A DNA stretch of 64,000 nucleotides from Myxococcota bacterium (GTDB lineage Bacteria > Myxococcota_A > Bradymonadia > UBA7976 > UBA1532), in assembly GCA_963169045.1 (NCBI GenBank), contig CAUJDF010000024.1:1-64000 (forward strand). Direction: 5' to 3'. Shown piece after piece: positions 36,382 to 43,814 of this stretch (positions are counted from its first letter, which is position 1; each line of letters starts with the position of its first letter). The position numbers and the translations under genes were made by a program. Below the pieces are notes generated by a model. It made no database searches, was not told the origin of the DNA, and was given only the letters and a program-made list of their open reading frames with translations.

Positions 36382-38067
36382 TCAGCCTCTCACCGCCGAC
36401 AAGACCACGCCGGGCAGATGCGTCCACTTCTGCTCGAGCTCGAGCTTGACCAGCTTGGGCGCGATCTTGTGGGTCTGCGTGTTCGTCACGAACCACGGCG
36501 GCCGCGGCCAGACCCGGAAAGGCCCGTAGATCACGGACTTCTGCGGGCGGTCGAACAAGAAGGCGTTGTGGACGACGCCGATGCCGCTCTGGATGTCGTC
36601 GTAGGTGTGGCCGGGGAACGCGCCCCACGTCGTCGAGCCGAAACCGTAGGCCAGCGCCGGCCAGTGGTTGATCACGACGCTGCCGTAGCGCAGCCGGGCG
36701 ATGGCGTCCTCGAGCCGGGCGCCGAGCGCCTCGGCGGTGCGCGGGTGCACGAGGATGCTCGCGTTCAGCGTGCCCCACAGCGTCTCGTTGCAGAAGCGCA
36801 CCGCGTTCTGCAGGAACTCGGCGGCGTCGGCCCCGGGGAGCGCGGTCTGGGCGGTCACGCCGCAGAATGACTCCTGGCGGAAGCAGACGTCGTCGGACCG
36901 GGTCGCGTCGACGTCGGGGATGAGCGTCCACGGCACGATGCCGTTCCCGCGCTGGCCGATCGGCTCCGCCTGCGGGTGCGCGCCGACGAACTTCTGCCAG
37001 CGCTCCTCGGCGCCCGGGTAGTACGCCCGCCGCTGCGGCAGCGCCGCCAGCGTGGCCCGGACCGCGTCGAGCAGCGCCCGCTTCTGCGGCCACGTGTCCT
37101 GCAGCACCAGCACCTTGGCGGCGTTGCAGTTGAAGCCGGCGTTGTTGGTCATCTGCGTGGCGATGTTCTCGGCGTGGAACCGGAGGTCCGCCTCCGTCCA
37201 CGGCCCCGGCACGACGATCACCGGGCTGACGTTCCCGAGCTCGCTCGTGATGCGCTTCGTGGTGCGCGGCCGGTTCTCGCGCTTGCGCCGCTCGCCCTCG
37301 TCGCCGGTGCCGAACACGATGGCGTCGTGCGTCCGGTCGCTCCCGGTGATGTGGATCTCGTCGATCTCCGGGTGCTGGCAGAGGTAGTCGCCCACGTCGG
37401 CGGCGCCGTACGCCGTGCGCACGAAGCCGTCGCGGATGAGGTCGGCGAACGCCTCCTCGAAGAACGGCCCGAGGTACTCGTTGACCGGGTTCCACTTGAG
37501 CAGGCAGACCTGACCCTCGGCGTACAGCTTGTGCACCACGTCGAGCGGCCCGATGCTCGCCACGTTGCCCGCGCCGAGCACCAGCGACACCTTCGGCTCG
37601 ACGGCGTGGCCGGGCTTGTAGATGACGGCCATCGTGTCGGCCACCTGGTCGGGCCGCACGTCGGGCTCCATCCAGATCTCGGCGCGGAATCCGCCGAACA
37701 ACGCCTTGTCGAGCGTCGTCACCGGGAACACCTCGACGGCGACCTGGCCGTCGGGGCGCGTGCGCACGGCGCCCTCCTTCAGCTTCGGCGTCCTGCCGGC
37801 GGCCACCTGCTCGAGCGTCTCGATGAGCAGGCGGATGGTGCGCGCCTGGACGAGCGGTCCGCCGAGCCAGTCCTCGCCGGCGGCCGGGGTGTCCGGGTTC
37901 AGGCCCTTCGCCTGCACCGCGGCGGCCACCTGGCGCTCGGCGACCGCCACCGTGCCCCGCAGCGCGCTCTTGAGGTAGCCGATCTTCTGGCGCAGCGGCA
38001 TCTCCGCCCAGCGCTTCGCGTTCTCGCGCAGCGTGCGGATGTCGCGGTCGAGCGCGGCCTTGTCCAT
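36382..38067 (-). CDS. Aldehyde dehydrogenase-superfamily protein
   Basis: 561 aa, ATG with AGGAGG. ALDH fold: VIYKPGHAVEPKVSLVLGAGNVASIGPLDVVHKLY (nucleotide-binding region), DEIHITGSDRTHDAIVFG, TSELGNVSPVIVVPG (catalytic Glu region) and NNAGFNCNAAKVLVLQ with the nucleophilic Cys. N- and C-termini are longer than in ordinary 480-aa ALDHs, and the motifs are those of an outlying group close to glutamate-semialdehyde or acyl-reductase types. Substrate unknown. The PIN protein gene lies 17 bp upstream on the same strand. Confidence 0.82.
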   Translation of the reverse strand: MDKAALDRDIRTLRENAKRWAEMPLRQKIGYLKSALRGTVAVAERQVAAAVQAKGLNPDTPAAGEDWLGGPLVQARTIRLLIETLEQVAAGRTPKLKEGAVRTRPDGQVAVEVFPVTTLDKALFGGFRAEIWMEPDVRPDQVADTMAVIYKPGHAVEPKVSLVLGAGNVASIGPLDVVHKLYAEGQVCLLKWNPVNEYLGPFFEEAFADLIRDGFVRTAYGAADVGDYLCQHPEIDEIHITGSDRTHDAIVFGTGDEGERRKRENRPRTTKRITSELGNVSPVIVVPGPWTEADLRFHAENIATQMTNNAGFNCNAAKVLVLQDTWPQKRALLDAVRATLAALPQRRAYYPGAEERWQKFVGAHPQAEPIGQRGNGIVPWTLIPDVDATRSDDVCFRQESFCGVTAQTALPGADAAEFLQNAVRFCNETLWGTLNASILVHPRTAEALGARLEDAIARLRYGSVVINHWPALAYGFGSTTWGAFPGHTYDDIQSGIGVVHNAFLFDRPQKSVIYGPFRVWPRPPWFVTNTQTHKIAPKLVKLELEQKWTHLPGVVLSAVRG

Positions 38068-38084
38068 GGTTCCTCCTGACCGAA

Positions 38085-38489
38085 TCAACGACGCAGCCCG
38101 ACCGGCTCGTACGTCTGGAACGGCACGATGCGCGCCACCTCGAGGTAGCGCGGGTTGTAGGTCCACACCCTGGCGTCCTCGCGGATCGCGAGCGTGATCA
38201 GGTACGCGTCGAGGTAACCGAGCGGCACGCCCTTGCCGTGCAGCAACGACACGAGATCGCCCGCCGCCAGCCAGGCGTGCAGGGGCTCCTCGAGGCGCGG
38301 GGCGTCGACCGCCCAGGTCCGCACCTTCTCGGCCTCGGCGTCGTCGCCGGCCTCGGCGAGCAGGTGACCGAAGACGATGCCGGGCGCGGTGAGCTCGCCC
38401 CGGCGCCGCAGATCGGCGAACAGCGCCAGCAGGCTCGGATGCTGCCCGCGAAGCGCCGCGCTCCAGATGGTCAGATCGCCGAGGATCAT
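38085..38489 (-). CDS. PIN-domain-like protein
   Basis: 134 aa from ATG 38489. MILGDLTIWSAALRG matches the start of VapC-type PIN domains (first acidic residue), LAEAGDDAEAEKV carries a middle acid, and LGYLDAYLITLAIREDARVWTYNPRY is the closing region (DAxLI; the usual T.D is T-Y-N here). An RNase role is plausible but the fourth acid seems replaced. No antitoxin gene precedes it; the upstream gene is divergent. Either a solitary PIN protein or a toxin whose partner is lost. Confidence 0.68.
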   Translation of the reverse strand: MILGDLTIWSAALRGQHPSLLALFADLRRRGELTAPGIVFGHLLAEAGDDAEAEKVRTWAVDAPRLEEPLHAWLAAGDLVSLLHGKGVPLGYLDAYLITLAIREDARVWTYNPRYLEVARIVPFQTYEPVGLRR

Positions 38490-38534
38490 CGGGCGCCATT
38501 CAACCGCGTCCGCGCTTTCCTGACAACGCACGCG

Positions 38535-38543
38535 TGTTACCCT
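38535..38543 (+). promoter_or_regulatory. Extended -10-like element against the phosphodiester glycosidase start
   Basis: TGT-TACCCT; the hexamer ends 7 nt before the GTG at 38551. Same TGn-TACCCT word as before the gene at 61686. No Shine-Dalgarno fits, so the mRNA is probably leaderless. Confidence 0.4.
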
Positions 38544-38550
38544 CGGGCGC

Positions 38551-40059
38551 GTGACCCTCCGTCTCGCGTGCGTCGCGCTGTCGTGCCTCGCGGCGGTCTC
38601 CACCGCCCGGGCCGAGGACCGCTGGACCGATCCGGCGCCGGGCGTCCGCCACCTGGCCCGCGTCGACCGCTATCCCTACGACCAGCGCCCGCAGTATGTG
38701 ATGCACGCCCTCGTCGTCGACCTGAACCACCCCGCGGTGCGCGTCGTCGCCAGCCGCCCCGAGGACGCCGGCACCGTCGTCAGCGCCTTCGCCGACCGCG
38801 TCGGCGCCGACCTCGCATGGAACACGAACTTCTTCGGTTCGCCGCAGGACTCGTGCGGTCTCATGATGGGCGAGGGCCAGAAGTGGGACCGCGCCTACGA
38901 TGACGGCTGCCATGCCAGCATCGGCTTCGGCGACGAGAACCAGGCCGGTCTCTTCGTGCAGGGCGATCCCCGCGGGAACCCGCCCGACGGCTGGATGCGC
39001 CAGATCGCCACCGGCAAGCCCGAGCCCATCCTGAGCGGCGGCGAGCCGCGCTTCCGCTACGGCTGCGCCACGCACTGCGCCTACAACCCGCGCACCGGCA
39101 TGGGCCTCTCCCAGGACCGCCGCACGCTCTACGTCGTCGTCGTCGACGGCCGCAGCGACCAGTCCGTCGGCGCCGGCCTCGACGACCTCGCCAACCTGCT
39201 GCGGGATCTCGGCGCCTGGGACGCGATCAACCTCGACGGCGGCGGCTCCTCGGCGTTGTTCGTGCGGGGCGAGGGTGGGGTGGTCAACCGGCCGAGCGAC
39301 GGGCGCGAGCGCGTCGTCTGCTGCCACATGGGCCTGAAGATCGACGGGAACGCCGCCTGGTGGCGCGCCGAGCGCGTCGGACAGGCGCCAGCCGAGGACG
39401 CCGCCGCCGCGTTCGCTCCCGGTGAAGTCCGCGAATTCGTTGCGCGTTTCCGCAACGCGGGCCGCAAACGCTGGCGGCCCGACGGCGACCACCCGGTCCG
39501 CCTCGGCACCCAGGATCCGCAGGACCGCGACACGCCCTGGCGCCACGACGACTGGCCCGACACGCACCGCGCCGCCGCCGTCGAAGGCGAGGTCGGACCC
39601 GGCGGGGAGGGGACGTTCCGGTTCCGCTTGCGCGCGCCCGCCGAGGCCGGTGCGTGGCGCGAGGCGTTCGCGCCCGTGGCCGAGGGCGCGTCGTGGATGG
39701 CGGACCAGCCCGTCGCGTGGCGCCTCGCGGTGGCGGCGCCGCCCGACGCGTCCGTGGCGCCCGCCGACGCCGCGGCGCCTCCGCCGGACGCGGGCGGTCC
39801 CGCCGCGGACGCCGCGCTCGACGCACGGCCCGACGACGACTCGGCCCCGGCACCCGACGCGCGCCCGCCCTCGTCCGATGCGGAGTCGGCGCTGGCAACG
39901 CGCGCCACCGCGACCGAATACGACGGCGGGTGCGGGGCGACGCCAACCTCGGCGCCGGCGCTCGCGTCGCTCCTTTTGCTGGTGTGGCAGCGCCGGCGGC
40001 GTCGCGCGCATCCGACCACTGGGCATGGGCACGGGCACACCGGAAGGGGGCGCGCATGA
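38551..40059 (+). CDS. Secreted phosphodiester glycosidase (NAGPA/DUF2233) with MYXO-CTERM-like tail
   Basis: 502 aa, GTG start. Signal peptide ACVALSCLAAVSTARA. Catalytic domain about 25-270 with HALVVDLNHPAVRVVAS, the NTNFF pocket, and the hallmark AINLDGGGSSALFV. Then a beta-sandwich (FVARFRNAGRKRWRPDGDHPVRLG), a Pro/Asp/Ala-rich linker (about 410-465), and a C-terminal sorting signal: GGCG, a hydrophobic stretch ALASLLLLVW and QRRRRR. Members remove terminal N-acetylglucosamine-phosphate or similar from glycans or teichoic-type polymers. Probably anchored at the surface. Its stop overlaps the glucokinase start (ATGA). Confidence 0.82.
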   Translation: MTLRLACVALSCLAAVSTARAEDRWTDPAPGVRHLARVDRYPYDQRPQYVMHALVVDLNHPAVRVVASRPEDAGTVVSAFADRVGADLAWNTNFFGSPQDSCGLMMGEGQKWDRAYDDGCHASIGFGDENQAGLFVQGDPRGNPPDGWMRQIATGKPEPILSGGEPRFRYGCATHCAYNPRTGMGLSQDRRTLYVVVVDGRSDQSVGAGLDDLANLLRDLGAWDAINLDGGGSSALFVRGEGGVVNRPSDGRERVVCCHMGLKIDGNAAWWRAERVGQAPAEDAAAAFAPGEVREFVARFRNAGRKRWRPDGDHPVRLGTQDPQDRDTPWRHDDWPDTHRAAAVEGEVGPGGEGTFRFRLRAPAEAGAWREAFAPVAEGASWMADQPVAWRLAVAAPPDASVAPADAAAPPPDAGGPAADAALDARPDDDSAPAPDARPPSSDAESALATRATATEYDGGCGATPTSAPALASLLLLVWQRRRRRAHPTTGHGHGHTGRGRA

Positions 40060-41012
40060 TCGTCCTGGCGGGCGACATCGGCGGCACGAACACACGATTG
40101 GCGCTCTTCGAAGACGCGCGGCCGCTCGACATGCAGGTCTGGCCCTCCGTGGAGCTGGACGGCCTCGAGGTCGCCGTCGACGCCTTCCTGCGCACGGCGG
40201 GCGTGCGGCCGGCGGCGGCCTGCCTGGGCGTCGCCGGGCCGGTCAGCGACGGCTTCGCGCGCCTGACCAACGTCGGGTGGAGCATCGACGCCGACCGCAT
40301 CGCCGCGCGCTTCGGCTTTCCCGTGCGCCTCATCAACGATTTCTACGCGCAGGCCGCCGCGATCGCCGCCCTGGGTCCCGGCGACGTCGAGCGGCTGGGC
40401 GGCGGCGCGCCCGTCGCCGGCGCGCCCACGGCGCTGCTGGGGCCCGGCACCGGCCTCGGCGAGGCCGTCATCGTCCCGCTCGCCCGGGACGGGCGCCTCA
40501 TCCTCGCCACCGAGGGCGGCCACGCGCGCTTCGCGCCGCGCGACGAGCGCGAGATCGGCCTCTTGCGCTTCCTCTGGGAGCAGTTCCCCGAGCACGTCAG
40601 CGTCGAGCGCGTGCTCAGCGGTCCCGGTCTCGTCGACATCTACGACTGCGTGCGCGGCGACGCCCCGCGCCACCGCGACATGGAGCGCGAGGACCCGGCG
40701 GCGGTCGTCACGCGGCTCGGGCTCGCCCGCGAGTGTCCACATTGCGTGGAGGCGCTCGAGATCTTCGTCGGCGTCCTTGGCGACGAGGCGGCGAACCTCG
40801 CGCTCAAGACGGGCGCGCGCGGCGGCGTCTTCATCGGCGGCGGCATCGCGCCGCGCCTTCTGCCGATCCTGCGGGAGGGCGCACTCCGCGCGGCGTTCGT
40901 CGACAAGGGGCGTTTCCGCGAGTGGCTCGAGGCCATCCCGCTCGCCGTCATCACGCATCCGGAGCCGGGGCTGCTCGGGGCGCGGCTCGAGGCGCGCGCC
41001 CTGCTCGTCTGA
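40056..41012 (+). CDS. glk: Glucokinase (Glk family)
   Basis: 318 aa, ATG overlapping the preceding stop. GDIGGTNTRLALFE is the phosphate-binding motif; then CLGVAGPVSDGFARLTNVGW, LINDFYAQAAAI with the catalytic Asp, LLGPGTGLGEAVIV, TEGGHARFAPRDERE and VFIGGGIAPRLLP. This matches the E. coli-type Glk family rather than ROK kinases, which carry a Cys-rich zinc motif. It phosphorylates glucose with ATP. Coupling to a secreted glycosidase suggests sugar recovered outside is phosphorylated inside; that is inference. Confidence 0.9.
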   Translation: MIVLAGDIGGTNTRLALFEDARPLDMQVWPSVELDGLEVAVDAFLRTAGVRPAAACLGVAGPVSDGFARLTNVGWSIDADRIAARFGFPVRLINDFYAQAAAIAALGPGDVERLGGGAPVAGAPTALLGPGTGLGEAVIVPLARDGRLILATEGGHARFAPRDEREIGLLRFLWEQFPEHVSVERVLSGPGLVDIYDCVRGDAPRHRDMEREDPAAVVTRLGLARECPHCVEALEIFVGVLGDEAANLALKTGARGGVFIGGGIAPRLLPILREGALRAAFVDKGRFREWLEAIPLAVITHPEPGLLGARLEARALLV

Positions 41013-41065
41013 ATCAGAGGGCGTCGCCGTCGGCTCCCACTGCGTCGCGCCCGGCCCGCGCTTCG

Positions 41066-41095
41066 TTGACACCCCGGCGCCACTCTCGCTAGAAC
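41066..41095 (+). promoter_or_regulatory. Putative sigma-70-type promoter of the ArnT-like glycosyltransferase
   Basis: Perfect TTGACA (41066-41071), 18-bp spacer, TAGAAC (41090-41095; four of six). Start near 41102, 27 nt before the TTG codon at 41129. Confidence 0.55.
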
Positions 41096-41128
41096 GACCC
41101 GATCCCGCAGTCCGCCCGGAGTGTCCGC

Positions 41129-43336
41129 TTGGCCGACGAGAGCTTCTGGTCGCAGCGCCCGCGCCGCCTGTCGGAGGACCGGCGCGTCTTCTTCGGGCTG
41201 GCGATCGTGCTCGTGCTCGCGTGGTTGCCGGGCCTCGGCAGCTACGGCCTCTACGACCCCTGGGAGACCCACTACGGTGAGGTCGCCCGCACCATGGTCG
41301 AGACGAACAACTACATCGACCCGTGGTGGGGCTCCCCCTGGGACCCGACCGACGTCAAGCGCGAGCGCGAAGGCTTTTACAGCAAGCCGCCGCTCACGAT
41401 GTGGATGATGTCGGCGGGCATGGCGCTCTTCGGCTACAGCGAGCTCGGCGTCCGCTTCTTCTTCCCGTTCACCGCCATCCTCGCGTTGCTGGCGATGTAC
41501 CTGGCGGTCTCCAGGTTCGTCAGCCGCCGCGCCGGCCTGATCACCGTCGCCATCTGCGCCACCGCGCCGGTCTTCGCCATGGTCGGCCACCAGGCCGTCA
41601 CCGACGGCCCCATGGTCGCGTTGCTCACCGGCGGCATGATGTTCCTCGCCATCGCCCTCTTCGGCGTCGAGGACGACGAGCCCGCCAGCCCCGCGCTCTA
41701 CTGGCTGACGCTGAGCCTCGTGGTCGTGACGATGCTCGGTCAGATGTGGGCCATGCTCCCCATGGACCGCAGCCCCGACGTCATCCGGCCGTACCCCGGC
41801 GAGGGCGGCCCGCTCTACGCGCTGCAGTGGTGGTTCGCCGACCTGGGACGCGTGATGCGCGGCAAGGGCTGGGCGCTGGCGCTGCTGCTCGTGCCGTTCG
41901 CGGTGTGGGCGGGCGCGCGCGTAGCCCGCGAGAAGCGCCGCCGCATGCTGTACCTGTTCCTGTTCTACGTGTGCTGCGGCCTCGCCGTGCCGGCGAAGGG
42001 CTGGACGGCCTGGGCGCCCGCGGGCGGCGCCATCGTGCTGTACCTGTTCATCACGTGGGACTGGAAGCTCCTCGCCAAGGTCGACGTGCCCGCCGGCCTG
42101 CTGATCGTCTTCGTGACCGGGCACCCGTGGATCGTCGCCATGCTCGGCGGCCACCACCCCGGCTGGTTCGACCGCTTCATCATCCACGACCACCTGAACC
42201 GGCTTCAGTCGGGCGTGCACAGCCTCGACGACGGCGGGTTCGAGTACTTCATGAAGTGGATCGGCTACGGGCTCTTCCCGTGGATCGGGCTCCTGCCCGG
42301 GGCCGTCGCGCGCTGGGTGGCCGTGCTGCGGCCGTCGGGGCCGCGCGAGTACACGCCGCGGCAGCGCTTCGAGATGCTGGTGTTCCTGTGGGCGCTCGTG
42401 GCGTTCGCGCTGTTCACGCTCTCGTCCACGAAGTTCCACCACTACATCCTGCCGGCCATCCCCGCGTTCTGCATCGGGATGGGCCTCTTCCTCGACGACG
42501 TGATCAAGGGTCTGGGCCGCGGCCGCGTCGTCCTGCTCGTCGCCGGCGCGCTCGTCGTCTTCTGGGTGGGTCAGGACCTCTGGCGCATGCCGCGCAACTA
42601 CGGCGACGGCAGCCAGAACATGGTGAACCTGTTCACCTACAAGTACGACCGCGAGTGGGCGAAGTACACGCCGCCGGCGGAGCTCGCGAAGCTCCAGGGC
42701 GAGAAGCTCGACACGGCGCAGGCCGACAACGCGTGGCTCGCCGACTTCGCCAACGATCTCGGGTGGATGACGCTGCTCGCCGCCGGCGGCATGCTCTTCC
42801 TCGCCTTCTTCCGCGACTGGAAGCGCGAGTACGGCGCGGCGGTCCTCGGCCTGGCCGGCGGCTGGGCGCTCTGGTGGTGTCAGTACGAGTACCTTCCGGC
42901 GGTGGGGCGCCACTGGAGCCAGAAGGAGATGTGGGACACCTATTACGAGAAGTGCGCGAAGTTCGGCGACGCGCAGCAAGGCGACTACGAGCGTCACATG
43001 ATCCTGACGTCGATGCGCATCCCCGATCGGCCGGAGATGTTCCCGCGCGCCCGCTGCCAGGAGCCGATCGTGGCCTTCCGCACCAACTGGCGCGGCGAGA
43101 CCTTCTACTCGGCCAACACGGTGCTGCCGGCGCCCGAGGTCAAGCACCTCGCCCCGGCGCTGAAGACCATCGGCGAGCGCCCGTTCTACCTGTTCACCGA
43201 GAGCAACCGCGTGCGGTCGGAGCTCGAGCCGAACCTGCCCGCCGAGCTCAAGGGCCGCTACGAGCCGGTCTACGACAACAAGAAGTTCACCCTCCTGCGC
43301 ATCGACCGCACCCTGCCACAGCGCGCCCCGAAGTAA
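41129..43336 (+). CDS. GT39/ArnT-like polytopic glycosyltransferase
   Basis: 735 aa from TTG 41129 (GGAGTG just upstream). First loop YGLYDPWETHYGEVARTMVE carries the acidic residues typical of GT-C enzymes of the ArnT/PMT group, and EGFYSKPPLTMWMMSAGMALFGYSELGVRF follows as usual. About 12-13 membrane segments; the long final soluble domain (about 600-735) is periplasmic. Uses a lipid-linked sugar and probably modifies a lipid or protein at the outer face of the inner membrane. Exact donor and acceptor unknown. Confidence 0.85.
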   Translation: MADESFWSQRPRRLSEDRRVFFGLAIVLVLAWLPGLGSYGLYDPWETHYGEVARTMVETNNYIDPWWGSPWDPTDVKREREGFYSKPPLTMWMMSAGMALFGYSELGVRFFFPFTAILALLAMYLAVSRFVSRRAGLITVAICATAPVFAMVGHQAVTDGPMVALLTGGMMFLAIALFGVEDDEPASPALYWLTLSLVVVTMLGQMWAMLPMDRSPDVIRPYPGEGGPLYALQWWFADLGRVMRGKGWALALLLVPFAVWAGARVAREKRRRMLYLFLFYVCCGLAVPAKGWTAWAPAGGAIVLYLFITWDWKLLAKVDVPAGLLIVFVTGHPWIVAMLGGHHPGWFDRFIIHDHLNRLQSGVHSLDDGGFEYFMKWIGYGLFPWIGLLPGAVARWVAVLRPSGPREYTPRQRFEMLVFLWALVAFALFTLSSTKFHHYILPAIPAFCIGMGLFLDDVIKGLGRGRVVLLVAGALVVFWVGQDLWRMPRNYGDGSQNMVNLFTYKYDREWAKYTPPAELAKLQGEKLDTAQADNAWLADFANDLGWMTLLAAGGMLFLAFFRDWKREYGAAVLGLAGGWALWWCQYEYLPAVGRHWSQKEMWDTYYEKCAKFGDAQQGDYERHMILTSMRIPDRPEMFPRARCQEPIVAFRTNWRGETFYSANTVLPAPEVKHLAPALKTIGERPFYLFTESNRVRSELEPNLPAELKGRYEPVYDNKKFTLLRIDRTLPQRAPK

Positions 43337-43375
43337 GGGAACCTCGCCCCACTGCCGAAGTCTGATCGATAAGGG

Positions 43376-43393
43376 CCCGGCGCCGCCGCCGGG
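43376..43393 (+). terminator. GC hairpin after the ArnT-like gene
   Basis: CCCGGCG (43376-43382) pairs with CGCCGGG (43387-43393) around a 4-nt loop. It lies 40 bp after one stop and 22 bp before the next start, so it could be a weak terminator or a leader structure; no U-run. Confidence 0.35.
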
Positions 43394-43414
43394 TCGCGGT
43401 CCGGCGAGCGGGGC

Positions 43415-43759
43415 ATGCGCACTTCATTCACCCTGCTGGTCCTCTGTTGCGGCTGCAACGACGACGGCGCGGGCGCCGCGCCGGCGCTGAGCGACAGCCT
43501 CGCGGCCGGGCTCGGCGTCGAGCTCGAGTCCGGCTGCCGCTGCGCGCCGGACCGTCGGGCCGCCGCCCCGACCTATGACTGCGAGGCCACGGCGCTGCCG
43601 GCCGGCGCGGCGCTCTGCCAGCGCGGCCAGGGCACCATCTACTGCGCCCCCGACGACCAGCGCCTCCAGACGTTCACCGGCGAGGTCGCCTGCGATCCCG
43701 GCTTCTGCGTCAGCTTCGACGGCGAGAGCTGCGTCGTCCTCTGCGAGTGCCGCCGCTGA
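43415..43759 (+). CDS. Small Cys-rich lipoprotein
   Basis: 114 aa, ATG start. Signal MRTSFTLLVLCCGC; the lipobox LCCGC leaves a Cys for lipid attachment at about residue 12 or 14. The mature part has ten Cys (CRCAPD, YDCEATALP, LCQRG, YCAPDD, ACDPGFC, CVVLCECRR), so several disulfides. No family recognised. It is 55 bp upstream of the kinase-FGE gene on the same strand. Confidence 0.65.
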   Translation: MRTSFTLLVLCCGCNDDGAGAAPALSDSLAAGLGVELESGCRCAPDRRAAAPTYDCEATALPAGAALCQRGQGTIYCAPDDQRLQTFTGEVACDPGFCVSFDGESCVVLCECRR

Positions 43760-43814
43760 GGCGTTCACGGTCCCCGCCGGCGCCCGTGATACATTCGCGC
43801 CGCGGGAGGAACCC

